Positions 1-13,500 of a stretch of 44,106 bases of DNA are shown piece by piece. A program made the translations under genes and the position numbers. Origin of the DNA: a virus. How positions within the stretch are numbered: position 1 is the first letter of the stretch; each line of letters starts with the position of its first letter. Under the pieces are notes generated by a model, which was not told the DNA's origin, searched no databases, and saw only the letters and a program-made list of their open reading frames with translations. The stretch lies in IMG/VR virus record IMGVR_UViG_3300021961_005366, positions 1 to 44,106 of that record; one strand, given 5' to 3'.

Positions 1-2
1 AG

Positions 3-1550
3 GATAGAGATAGAACCTTTATCTATGCCAGCGTACAGCGTATTGATCAAACCACAAAGCAAATTACCATCAGCGAAACAGTTCCAACTGGTGCTGTTCC
101 GTTAGAAGTTATTCCAGTGTTTAAAAACATATTAAGTGATAGTTTAACCAACGAGATGGTAACTCTTATTAAAATCTATAAGAATTTTGGTTTACGCTAC
201 GACACAAGCATTGATGGGTGGGCATTGATTGACAATGCTGATCTAAGTGACGAAGCATTTTCTACAGCAAATGCTGGCGATAACACCGGAACAGGACTTG
301 ACTCAAGTTGGTTTGTAAAGTTAGTTTACGACGGAACAGAATACAATATTATGCATCGCGGGTTAGATTATTACTTTGAAAGCGAAGCAGAAACTAAATT
401 CTACTTTGACGATACAGTTAAAGTATACGACAGCAAAACAGGCCGTACACAGAGTGATGAAATTACAGTTCTCAAATTCAATAGCCAAGCAGACAGTTCT
501 GCGCCATTGGCTCAGAATCTAGTGTGGAACGTTTATAAAAGTATTGTTGGCACAGATGGATATAAAGAAAACAGACGTATACTGATTACTTTCCCAGACC
601 GTGACGGCGACGGTGTACCTGACAATCCTGATTTATTTGATTTGATTGTTAATAGTAGTGTTAACAGCGAAGAAAAATATGTGTTCTTTAAAAAGCAGGA
701 AAGCAAAACAGGCTTTAATGATTTTGCACCAATGGATTACTTTGATGTTGAAATATTCAGCGACTTTGAAACAATTAGTGTAAACCTTGACAGTTTTGAT
801 ACAGGACAAATTTTCTATGCCTATGTTAGTACAAAATTCTACGAGCTTGTAGTAGATGCAAGCGGAATTAGAAAACTAATAAACGTAACCTCAGATTATC
901 GTGCAAGAATTGGCCGAGACCGTTTGAATTTTAGATATAGGCACAATTCACCTAATAATAGAAGAATTGATCCAAGCCCGAACAACATTATGGATATGTT
1001 TATTTTAACTAAGCAATATTCTACCGATTATACTTCGTTTATTACAGACACAAGTAATACACTAACTGAACCAAGTCCACCAACACAAGACGAACTCAGA
1101 GGCGAATTTGGCAGTCTTGAAGATTATAAAGCAATGAGCGATACTATTATTTTTAATAGTGCTAAATTTAAGCCATTGTTTGGTAGTTTAGCTGAAAATA
1201 GTTTACGTGCTAAATTTAAAGTTGTTAAGAACCCAAATATGAATGTCAGCGACAGTGAAATAAAGACGCAGGTTATTAATGCTATCAATACTTACTTTGA
1301 TATTAATAACTGGGACTTTGGCGAAAGTTTTTACTTTAGTGAACTAAGTGCTTATTTGCACACAGAACTAATACCGCAAATATCAAGTATTATTATTGTT
1401 CCAAGCGACACATCGCAGAGCTTTGGTAATCTTTATCAAATTAATGCAGAACCAGACGAAATTTTAATTAGTGCGGCAACTGTTGACGACGTAGAAGTTA
1501 TCAGTGCAATTACCGCTTCTCAAATAAACCAAGCAAGAGCTAGCGTTTAA
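3..1550 (+). CDS. Baseplate wedge protein, gp6-like, 5' partial
   Basis: The reading frame is open from base 3 with no stop, so the gene begins outside the window. The GTG at 117 is an internal valine, not a start. The C-terminal third carries a segment that I recall from gp6-type baseplate wedge proteins of T4-like cyanophages: NNWDFGESFYFSEL (about 1309-1350), then a PQISSIIIVPSD strand and an FGNLYQINAEPDEI segment before the end. A calcium-loop-like stretch, DRDGDGVPDNPD, lies near 598-633. In T4, gp6 is followed by gp7 and gp8, and here a giant structural gene and a 229-residue structural gene follow, which fits that order. The next gene starts 21 bases downstream on the same strand. The gp6 assignment comes from recalled similarity plus gene order; another baseplate protein is possible. 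That it is a virion protein is much safer. Confidence 0.55.
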   Translation, partial: DRDRTFIYASVQRIDQTTKQITISETVPTGAVPLEVIPVFKNILSDSLTNEMVTLIKIYKNFGLRYDTSIDGWALIDNADLSDEAFSTANAGDNTGTGLDSSWFVKLVYDGTEYNIMHRGLDYYFESEAETKFYFDDTVKVYDSKTGRTQSDEITVLKFNSQADSSAPLAQNLVWNVYKSIVGTDGYKENRRILITFPDRDGDGVPDNPDLFDLIVNSSVNSEEKYVFFKKQESKTGFNDFAPMDYFDVEIFSDFETISVNLDSFDTGQIFYAYVSTKFYELVVDASGIRKLINVTSDYRARIGRDRLNFRYRHNSPNNRRIDPSPNNIMDMFILTKQYSTDYTSFITDTSNTLTEPSPPTQDELRGEFGSLEDYKAMSDTIIFNSAKFKPLFGSLAENSLRAKFKVVKNPNMNVSDSEIKTQVINAINTYFDINNWDFGESFYFSELSAYLHTELIPQISSIIIVPSDTSQSFGNLYQINAEPDEILISAATVDDVEVISAITASQINQARASV

Positions 1551-1571
1551 GTAATAGGTAAGTAGAATAAC

Positions 1572-4500
1572 ATGGCTATAATTAAAACTGTAAACTTTCT
1601 ACCTAGTATTTTTAGAACAGAAACTAATAATAAGTTTCTTAATGCTACACTAGATCAATTAGTAAGTCAACCAGATTTTCAAAGAGTTAACGGCTATATT
1701 GGAAGAAAGTTTAGTCCAACCTTTGTTGCATCAGACAACTACGTTGCTGAACCAACTGCAAGTAGACAGAATTACCAACTTGAACCAAGCGTAGTTGTTA
1801 AAAACAAATCCACCAACAACATTGATTTCTTTTCAACCTATGTTGATCTTCTACAACAAATACAATATCACGGTGGTAATATTCAAAATCACACAAGATT
1901 GTTTGGCAACGAAACCTATAGTTTTGATGCACTAATTGACTATGATAAATTTACCAATTTTCAAAATTATTATTGGGTACCCAATGGGCCAAGCGCAGTA
2001 GATGTATTTGCTGGTAATGTTGAAACAGAAGAACAGTATACAGTAACACGAAACATCAGTGTTAATGGTTTTAACTTCAGTGAAAAAGGTATTGAATCCA
2101 ACCCAGTGCTGGTTCTAGCACGTGGCGGTACATACACATTCACTGTTAACGAACCTGGGCATAAGTTTTGGATTCAAACAGAACCCGGACTAACTGGTTT
2201 TAGATTTAACCAAACCAACGTTAGTACTAGAGAAATTTTTGGAGTAACCAATAACGGAACAGACAACGGAACAGTTACATTTAGAGTTCCGTTAATTGAT
2301 GCTCAAAAACGCTTCACTGATATGGAGAGTGTGGGCAATGTTGATATGGCCAGCAAGATTCATTATAACGAACTTGAAGGTCGTATCTTAAGTACATTTT
2401 TAGCTGAATTCCCTAACGGAATTGACGGCGCTAAAACTTTTTCTGAACTACACAACAAAAGTTTAATTTTTATTACCAATGACGATGTATTAACAGACGA
2501 ATACTGGACCAATAACGAATACTTTGACATGTTACAGTATGGTATTGCTGTTGAAGATCAAGTTGTTCCAAGAGACCAGAGAAGAAATATTTGGCGAGTA
2601 ACACTAGTTCCAATTGGAGATGTAAATCCAGACACTGGTATTTCTGATGATTATGTTATTCATCTAGTTCCAAGTACACATGTTGCGTTTGATCAAAAAG
2701 TTTATGTTAACTTAGGTATTGATCACGGCACAAAAGAGTTTTATTTAGACCACGATCAAACCTATCACGAAATTCCAATTATCACAAGTGTTCTTGATAG
2801 ATTATACTATCAAGACAGTGAAGATGCAACCTACTTTGGCGAAATACGAATTGTTGATGCGGTTAACTTTACAATTAACGTAGATGAAGATATTCTAGGT
2901 ACTAACAGTTATACTTCTCCAAACGGTATTGACTTTACCAACGGCTTAAAAGTTAGCTTCAACAATACTGTAACTCCTGCCAAATATAAAAACAAAGAAT
3001 ATTATGTAGAAGGAGTAGGAACAGGTATTAGATTGGTTCCTGTTGATAGTCTAGTAACTCCTGAAGCATATGCGTCTGGAGGATTAACCACTCCTGACTA
3101 TATCACTATTAATAGAGCTAGTTCAGATCTTAACGGGTGGAGTCGTAGCAACCGTTGGTTCCACATTGATGTATTAACAAAAACAGCCGAAATCAACAAA
3201 GAAGTTTTGGTATATGAATTTACATACGATCCAGACCTTAACGGTTTGTTTGTTCCTGTTCCAGAAAATATTACAATAGTAACAACGCTTCGCAGTAAAG
3301 TTGTTGTTCAAAATTTAGAATACGAATATGCAATTGGACAAATCTTTTATGCCTTTGCAGAAGATAATTTTTATATTAAAACAGCCGAAGGTGTAATTGG
3401 AACCGTTAATAATTACCGTGCTAAGAATACCAGTCTGCCAGACCAAGATTTTCGTGCAGAAAGACCAATCATTGAATTTGAACATTCATTGAGATTGTTT
3501 AATTTTGGTATTGAAGCACTTGATCCAATTGATTACATGGATTTTACTGTACAAGATGCATTCAGTGATATTGAAAGATCTGGCAGTATATACGATACAC
3601 TAACAGCATACAACAAAGGCGACACAGTTATCTATCAAAACAATGTCTATGGTGCTCTAAAGAATGCCCAGACTTTGCCAACCGATACTGTAGTTTGGAA
3701 AAAGAAAGATCAACTTGTTCCTTTTGATAATACACGTATCTATTTTAAAGGCGAACGAGTTATTGAAAACAACCATGTCTATGAATGTTTAAACAACACT
3801 ACTGATAGCCCTGCTACTGCTGTCGACGGCATTTGGTTTGATCTTTATTCATACTACTTGTATGACCCGGCCACTGCAAATACTATTGTTGCAGGTGATA
3901 TTGTTGAATATAATGGGTTTGCCTATGAAGCTAGAGAAAACATTGAACAAGTTCCTGGACTCAACGCAACCGCGACTACTTGGGAATTATTGTTTGAGTT
4001 AACAGACAACAAAAGAATTATTTTTGCCAATGAGCAAGATCCAGAAATTCGTAGACGTATCTACGAAATTCAGTTAGAAACAATTGACGGGTTACCAACA
4101 ATTCACTTAGCAGAAGTTGGCGAAAGACTACTTGAAAACGGTGATATTATCATTGTTAAAAGTGGAAAGAATGGAAGCAAAAACTTCTGGTACGATGGTA
4201 GCACCTGGTACGAAGGACAAACCAAAACAGCCATTAATGTACAGCCAAAATTTGATGTACTTGATCAGAATAATATCAGCTACGGTGACGCTACATATTA
4301 CCCCAATTCAACCTTTACTGGCACTACGCTGTTTCAGTATAAACGAGGCACAGGCACAAACGATCGTGTGTTAGGTTTTCCTTTAACATACAAAAACTTC
4401 AACAGTGTTGGTGATATTGAATTTGAATCAAGTTTTAATACCGACACATTTACCGCACTTAGTGGACTTGAAACAATTAACTATCCAGTAAGTCAGGGTT

Positions 4501-7500
4501 TTCTGTTTAAAGATTATACCAAAACCAATCGTGAATATAGAAATGTATGGATTAAAAACCAAGAAGAATCTAAACAGTATCAATTGTTTAGTAACATATA
4601 TAATGGCGAAACCAACTATTTTGAAATTGACATCATCAACGACGAAGTAGAAAAAACACCAAACATTAAAGTTTATGTAAACAACAAACTATTAAAACGT
4701 ATTGATTTTACTCTAGAATTAATTGGTAGAAGACTTTGTGTAGTTGTTAACCCTGCGTATCTTACTAAAGTTGGTGATAAAGTTGATATCTCAATATATT
4801 CACGCAATGCTGTCAGTGAACGAAGCTACTATGAAATTCCGTTGAATCTAGACTTTAACGGCAAAAATGCTAACTTCAGTTCATTGACTCTTGGGCAACT
4901 TAAAGATCATGTTGGCAAACTTGAAGAAAATACAAACGCTATTTCGGAAAGCATTGGCACATTCACTAGTCAAAGAGATATTTTCTTTAAGAATAACACA
5001 GGAACAATACTACAACATGCTTATCCGTTAATTTATAGCAATTTATTTTTAACCAACGAAAAGCTAAACTTTATTGAGAGTCTTGAGCTTGCTAGTAGAG
5101 AATATACTAAATTTAAAAATAGATTCTTAGAACTGTGTCGTAATATTCAAAACATACAATCTAAGACTATTGCTGATCATGTTGATGAAATTATTAGTGT
5201 TATCAACCAGTCTAAGAACACCACAATGCCGTTTTACACAAGCGACATGATTCCATATGGTACTAATAGAACGGTTTACGATGATGTAGTTATTAATCCA
5301 AATCTTAAGCAGTTTGATTTACCTGGTGTGTTTAACGATAATGTATTAAGCAATACAGCAATTCTAGTTTATGTTAATGATGTACAGCTTATCAAAGACA
5401 AAGACTATTCGTTCCCACAAGACAGAACTGCGGTTGTTATCAGCAATACATTTCCGCTCGAAACAGATGATAGAATTCGTGTAGTTGAGTATCACAACAC
5501 TGACGGTTGTTATTTGCCACCGACCCCAAGTAAATTAGGTTTATATCCTAAGTATACACCAAGTAAAATATACGACGATACTTTTGTTGAACCTAGAAAT
5601 ATAATTCAAGGGCACGATGGTAGTGCAATGCCAGCATTTGATGACTTCAGAGATGATCTATTGCTGGAGTTTGAAAAGCGTATCTTTAACAATATTAAAA
5701 TTGATTTTGATGAAAATATTTTTGACATCCATCAGTATATTCCAGGATCTTTCAGAGACACAGACTACACTGAGCAAGAATGGAAACGCATTCTTGGACG
5801 TAGTTTCTTGCGTTGGGCTGGATCTAATCAAGTTGATTATACTACTAATAAAGTATTCCAAAGCAACAACCCATGGACATGGAACTTTGCCAGACAAAGC
5901 AATAAACTGTCAGGTAAACCATTAACTGGTAGTGTACGTGGCATTTATATGAGCTTGTTTGACACAGTTCGTCCACACACTCATCCTTGGGAGATGCTAG
6001 GATTCAGCAGTGAGCCAAGTTGGTGGGTAGAACGCTACGGTGTTGCTCCGTTCACGTCAGGAAACTTGTTGTTGTGGGAAGACCTAGAGCGTGGTTACAT
6101 TCATGCAGGCCCACGTGCGGGTGTTAACAAGAACTTTGCCCGTCCTGGACTAACGCAGATTATTCCAGTAGATGAATATGGATTTAGAAAAAGTCCGGAT
6201 CAGTTCATTGTACGTTCACTGAACCCTAGTACACTAAACACTAGTTTTGAAGTAGGACATGTTGGTCCTGCAGAGTATGCTTGGATCAAGAGCAGTGACT
6301 ATGCGTTTGCAGTGCAACGTGCATTAGCATTGATTAAACCTGCGTTCTACTTTGGTAGTTTAATGAATATCAAACGCTATTATAGAGATAGTCGTCTTGG
6401 ACAATTAGTTAATAGAACTACACTACAACGTATTACTCCAAACAACATTGTTGTTCCGGATTCAGTAACCAATGGTTCACGAAACTTTGTAGCTGGCTAC
6501 ATGAACTGGATTGTCGATTACACAACATACCTAGGCATCAACGGCAAGGCATTGCTTAGACAGCAACTTGACGATCTTGAAGTAGAACTTGGTTATAAAG
6601 CCGCTGGCTACACTGGTAAGAACTATATAAATGTATTGGCTGAACAAAGTTCGCCTTCTAGTACTTCCAGTAGTATCATAATACCAGATGACAACTACAA
6701 AATTATTCTACACAAAAGTACACCAGTACGCAAAGTGGTTTATAGTGCAGTAATTGTGCAAAAGTCAGGAAATGGATGGACTGTTAGCGGTTACAATCTC
6801 AGTGATCCTTACTTCTCTGTTATTCCAAGTCAAAGTGATAATGAAAATCACGTGCTTACAGTTGGCAATAGACGAGCAACAATTTTCCACAATTATGTAA
6901 AAAAGAAAGTGCTTGTCCCCTACGGAACAGAATTTCAAAACGTTCAACAGGTTGCTGATTTCTTAGTAAGTTATAGTCGTTATCTAGTAGGACAAGGATT
7001 TGTCTTTAACCAGAATGACCCAGGACTTAATGAGTTGCGTAACTGGGAACTAAGTGTCAAAGAGTTCTTGTCCTGGGAACAGCAGGAATGGCAAGAAGGT
7101 AGTTTATTAGTACTAAGCCCAGCATTTGATAGAATTGAACTGAATGTAATTGGTGGAACTGTAGATAAAATCACAAACAGTATCAACGGCAACAAAGTAC
7201 TGTCTCCAAACTTCAATGTTATTAAAAATACAGATTTCACTGTTAATAGACAGCCAAACTTCTTTAGCCTGGAAACATTAAATGGACAAACAATTTGCTT
7301 GTTTGAAGGTAGAGTTATACAATACGAACATGCTTTTGTATTTGATAATGTTACAGTGTTCAATGACATTATCTATTTGCCTGAACTAGGAAATAGACAG
7401 TTCAGACTAAAACTAGTTGGTAATAAATCGGCTCAGTGGTCAGGTGAACTAAATCCTCCAGGATTTATTTTCAATGATCCTAAGATTGAAGAATGGGCAA

Positions 7501-10500
7501 GTTGGACAGATTATAAAAAAGGAACGATTGTTAAGTATAAGCGTAATACATTCACTGCAATAAAAAATGTCGTTGGTAAAGCAGAATTTGTTCTCAGTGA
7601 ATGGACACAAATTGACGACGAAGGACAAAAGAGCGGACTATTACCTAACTTCAGTTATAACGCTGATAGGTTTGAAAGAATCTACGACGTTGAAAACCTA
7701 CCAATAGATGAAAATCTTCAAGAGTTCAGTTCTGGAATCATTGGCCTACGCAATAGACAATACCTAACTGATCTGGCATTAGATTTTCAAAGTCAGACAA
7801 AATTTTATCAAGGATTTATCAAAGAAAAAGGAACAAAAACAGCCATTGAATCATTGACAACTGCTAGATTCAATAATATTAATAGTAACATCAATCTCTA
7901 TGAAGAGTGGGCTGTACGAGTAGGTGAATACGGTTCGTTAGAAAGTGATGCTCAAATTGAAATTGAGTTAGACGATACTAAATTTACTAACAACCCAAGC
8001 ACCTTTAATTTACTTACATCGATGGAAAAACAAACTCCAGGCATAGTGCCTGTACGTCCAGCAGATGTTTATAAGAAAACAACCAGTACATTTCCAAGAA
8101 ATATTTTCCATGAAAGAAACGATGACAGCGATTACGACAAAGACATTGCTAGAGCAGGATTTGTTAATCTAGCAGACATTAATGCAACAATCTACGACAT
8201 TGTAAACTTTAATGCACTCAACACATATCTAAGACAGCTTGGTGATGGATTCAAAGTTTGGGTAGCCAAAGACTTTGATCTAGATTGGAATGTTTATCGT
8301 ATTACCGCTGCCGATGCAAGACCAACTGCAATAAACTATGAACTAGACAACGTTATGAGCATTGACTTTAACAATAGACACAATCTCAAAGTTGGCGAAG
8401 TATTTTGTATTAAATCATTTAACGCAGACTATGATGGCTTCTATAAAGTTAAGAGCATTAGTAATTCACAGCGTTTATTAGTTGACATGTATCAAGGTGC
8501 AGACTTCCTTAAAGAAGCTCGTACTATTGCTGAAGACAGTGGCATACTGTTCCACATGGACAGCATGAGATTGAGCGATCCAACAAAGATCAATGATATT
8601 GCTCCACGCAAAGGTTGGCTCAATGGCGATAAAGTATGGGTTGACAGTTATAATTCAGATAATAAATGGGCAGTCTACGAAAAACAAGCCAGCTGGAATC
8701 AAAGTCAAGAACTAACTTCTAATCAGTATAGAGGCAACGACGGCTACGGAAGTTCTGTTAAGATTAACAAAAATTCAGATCTTATTGCATTAGGTGCTGG
8801 TAGAAGTGATAAAATTGCACTGTTTACTAGAATAGTAGGTGAAGGATTTTTCCAGACTGGTAGTTTTGACCCTCCAGGATTGAAGTACACCTACAACGGT
8901 ATTACAACTACTGGCGGTGCGGGCACAAATGCTTCATTTGATGTGATTGGATTTAGTGCATATACTTCTAATATCTACTTTACAGCAACGATCTTTAACG
9001 GTGGAACTGGATACCAAGTAAATGATGTGTTAACTATTGCCTCCGGTAATATTGGTAGCAGTTCAGATTTACTTCTTGTGGTTACTTCTGTAGGAACCAA
9101 TGGAATTATTACTGGATTTGATTATCAAAATGCCGCAGACACTGCGGTAGTAGGCTATGGCGATATCATTGATATGAGTGACTATGTTATGGTTGCTGGT
9201 GCCAGTAGAATTGATCCAGGCGCTGTAATCATACACAACTTCCGTGTGCAAGACAACGAACACGATTTACAAATCTTAGCCGCACCAAGTGCTGGTGAAG
9301 AATTTGGAACAAATGTTAAAATCAGTGATGATGGACAATGGATTTATGTTGGCGCACCAGCCGCAAATAAGGTTTATTGCTATCACAGAGAAGAAGAGGT
9401 TACTAGTCGTACACAAACATTTAAAGATTCACTTGATGAGCAGGATTCTTTTGTTCAAGTAGTAGACCTAAGAGAATACAGTGTAAGTGGTGTAAGTTAT
9501 CAACTTTCGTTTGTTCCAGACAATGCAAATTCTATCGTTGTAACCTACAACGAAACCAACATACTATTACCTAATATTGACTATGAGTTGGCCAATGGTA
9601 ACGAAATTAGATTGCTTAATACTCTGCTTTCTAATAGATTAATCAATCAAATTGTTGTTAAGCAAGCACCTTACTATAAATTAGAAACAACTCTCACACC
9701 TCCAGCAGGCACAAACGCAGACGCAAGATTTGGTGAGTTCATCTATTGCAACGGACTTAATACTAGACTATTCGTTGGCGGTCCTGAAACTGATGTGAAC
9801 TCAGTTAACAGTGTTGGTAAAGTTTTTGTATATGGTCGTAGATACGAACATATTAGAACTGTTACAACGTCAACGTCATATGTCGTAACATCAGACATCA
9901 GCGCAGTAACAGATGTGTATCTTGGAAACACAAGATTGTACAAAGACGAAGATTGGAGTTTTAGCAATAACGAATTAACTATTGTGGTTGATCGTATTGT
10001 TGCAGAAGGATTAGTTCAAGCAGTTCAAGTTGAAGAGGCCAGTGGACTTGATGCATTCGCTTCACTATCGTCAATACCATCAGGTCAGATCATTAAAGTA
10101 TACAGCAACCAATTTGACTTATCAGATGAACTGTTACCTCCTGAAAATGAAAGAGTTGCAGGCGCTCGATTTGGTACACAGATAGTAACAGATCAAACCG
10201 GAGCAGGTTTATACATCACTGCTCCTAACTATAGTGATTCTACTTACAGTTCAGGTAAAGCCTATCGTTTCATTCAGCCAGAAATGTATTTTGGATCTAT
10301 AACTGCCAGTGTTGCAGAGCCTACACTAACTGCAGGTGATAACCTTTACCTTAATGGTTATAGAGTTGAACTAGGCGGAACTACTGTAGAACAATTAGTA
10401 GCTGATATTAATAATGCTTCTATTCCAGGTATTAGTGCAGGCTTAGTTAACGGATTCTTACAGATTCGTAGTACAATTAAAAATCTAAGACAAAAACTAA

Positions 10501-13500
10501 CTATTACTTGTGCAGGATCAACTATATGCAATGACCTAGGATTGAACTCATACACATACAATCAATCACTTCAATTGCCAATGGATAGTGACAATGAATC
10601 TTTTGCACTTAGCGTTAGTGTCAGTGACAATGACGATATACTTTTAATTGGTAGTGGCAATGCGGCCAGTGTACTGACGCTAAAAGTTGACAACGAAAAA
10701 GGTGCAAACACAACAACATTTGACGGTAACAGTACATTGTTTGCTGATAGATCCTTTAGCAGTAATGCATATATCTACGAACTCTTGCAAGACACAGGAA
10801 CAAATTTAAGCAATGCTGGAGTACAGACATTTGCACAAAAATTTGATCTAGTAGAAAATCGTGAATTTGATCTATTTGGAATATCACTGGATTTACGCGG
10901 AGATGTAATTGTAGTTGGTGATCCAGGCGACGACAACATTATTAATAATGGTGGTACAGCATATCTTTACGAAACAACTGGCAAGCGAATCTGGAATAAA
11001 ATTAGACAAGAAGAAGAAAAAGTAGATGTTGGTACGCTCACACGTTCATTGATCTACAGTAAACAAGATCATACTATTAAAACAAACTTTGATTTTATCG
11101 ATCCAGCCAAAGGAAAAATCTTAGGTCTAGCAGAATCAAATCTTGATTTTAAGGTTGCAAGTGATCCTGCAATTTATACCAATAATCCAGTCAGTACCTC
11201 AGATGTAGTAGTAGATCCAAACATGCACTGGGGCGAAGATCAAGTTGGAAAGTTTTGGTGGAATTTAAGTAAAGTCAGATACATTGACTATGAACAAGGC
11301 GATTTAATTTATCGTGTCAAAAACTGGGGGAGATTTTTCCCAGGTAGTGAAATTGAAATTTGTGAATGGATTGAGAGCTCAGTCAGTCCTGCAGAATATA
11401 CAACTATAAATGATGCTGATATGGGAACTCCTAAGTACACAGATGAAGGTACCTATGTACAAACAACCATAGTTGATGGCGCTACAGGCATACAAAGACA
11501 AAAATATTATTTCTGGGTAGTAAACAAAAGCGTTTCAACTAATCCTGATAAATCAGGAAGTCCTGTAACTGTTCGAGAAATGATTGAATCTCCTGAACTA
11601 CAAGGTATACCTTATATCGCTCCTATTGCACGAAACGCTGTTAGTTTGTATAATATCAATGATTATCTAAGTGGCACAGATATTGTACTACAAATTCGTT
11701 ACGATAACCTTCGTAATAGTAATACCATACACAGTGAATATCAGCTAATTCAAGAAGGAAATCCAGCAGACCGCATTCCAGAAAGTATTGTTGATAAACT
11801 CATTGATAGTTTAGCTGGTGCTGACTCAAGTGGTTTAGTAGTACCAGATTCTGGTTTATTAGAACAAGATCGTTATGGTATTAGTATTCGACCAAGACAA
11901 ACAATGTTTGTTGATAGAATGGGAGCATTGAAAACTTTTGTTCAAGTAGTTAATAAAGTATTAATTCAACATCCAATAGTACAACAAAAAGTTATTACAG
12001 GCATTTCATCCAAAGAAGCAGATCCTGCAATTAGTGAATATAACTTTACTGTTGATATAATTGACGAGTTAGAGTTCTTAGATAAACAAGGATTACCTGA
12101 AGGTTATAAAGTATTTGTTCGTAGTGATTCTAACAATGAAAATCTTTGGGCAATATACATTTTACAATCTTCACAGTTTGTGTTATACAGGTTACAAGCA
12201 TTTGATACCAGTCATTATTTTAACTATACAGACTGGTATGCAACAGGCTTTGACGAAAGTATCAGAGAAGATTATACTGTTAACTTTGAAAGAGATATAC
12301 AAAGTCTAAGTCAAATAAAAGCTGGAGAAATTATTCGTGTTCGTTATAATAACATTGGCACGTTTACACTATACCAAATAAAACAAGACAACAACAACGA
12401 TGACCTTGAGTTGGTCGGTCTTGGACAAGGAACAATACAATTAAGTGATAAGTTGTATGACAAAGAAAAATACCAACTAGGTTTTGGATTAGAAAACTTT
12501 GATAGCGCACGATTTGATGTAAACCCAAGTATTGAAATTCGTAATATTTTCAATGCACTACGACATGATATCTACATCAATGAACTAGCTGGTGAATTTA
12601 ATAAACTATTCTTTAGCATGGTTAACTGGGTATTGTATAATCAAAGAGATGTTGATTGGATTTTTAAATCTAGTTTTATTAGTGTATATCATCAGTTGCG
12701 TGAACTTGACCAATATCCAAGTTTTGTTAGAGACAACCAAGATTTCTACATTGACTATATCAATGAAGTTAAACCATACAGAACTAAAATTAGAGAATAT
12801 CTATTAGGTTACACAGGCAATGATAATTATCCTGGTGATGTTAGCGACTTTGACTTACCAGCATACTTTGAGCCAACCACGCAAGACTTCCGTAGTCCAA
12901 GTGGCGAAGGCATCAACGATGACTTATATCTACGCAATGATAGAGAATACAGTCAATGGTATACAAACCATGAACTAACACTAGAAAGTATTCAGATTGC
13001 ACAAGGAGGCACAGGTTATACAGTAGCACCTGTTGTTACTGTTGTCAACTATGATGGTACTGTTAGTACAGTTAAGCCTACCGCTAAGATTAACCCCGTA
13101 GACGGCAGTGTAACAAGTATTACATTTAGTGGAGAGTTTGTATTTGACAGCTCACCAACTATTAATATTAACGGTAACGGCACAGGTGCTAAAGCATATC
13201 CTGTTATGGTTAACAACAAAGTACGAAGCATTAAAACAGAGATCAAATTTGATAGAATTGCTTATAGCAGTAACCTTAAAGAATGGACACCTGCGCTTGA
13301 TGTTGCTGAAGGAGATTATATCTATTTCCAAAACGAAGTTTATCTTGCAACACAAGATGTTCCAGCATCTAATATATTTGATTTTAGATTCTTAATTCCT
13401 GTTAGTCATACTTTTGGTAATGCTATTGATCGTATTGTTGCATACTATGTTGCGCCAGACGGAACACCAGGTGTTGAACTACTATCTAAACTAATTGACG

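Noticed and set aside
117-119. GTG as the start of the gp6-like gene
   Set aside because: The frame is open and protein-like back to base 3, so this is an internal codon of a gene cut by the window edge.
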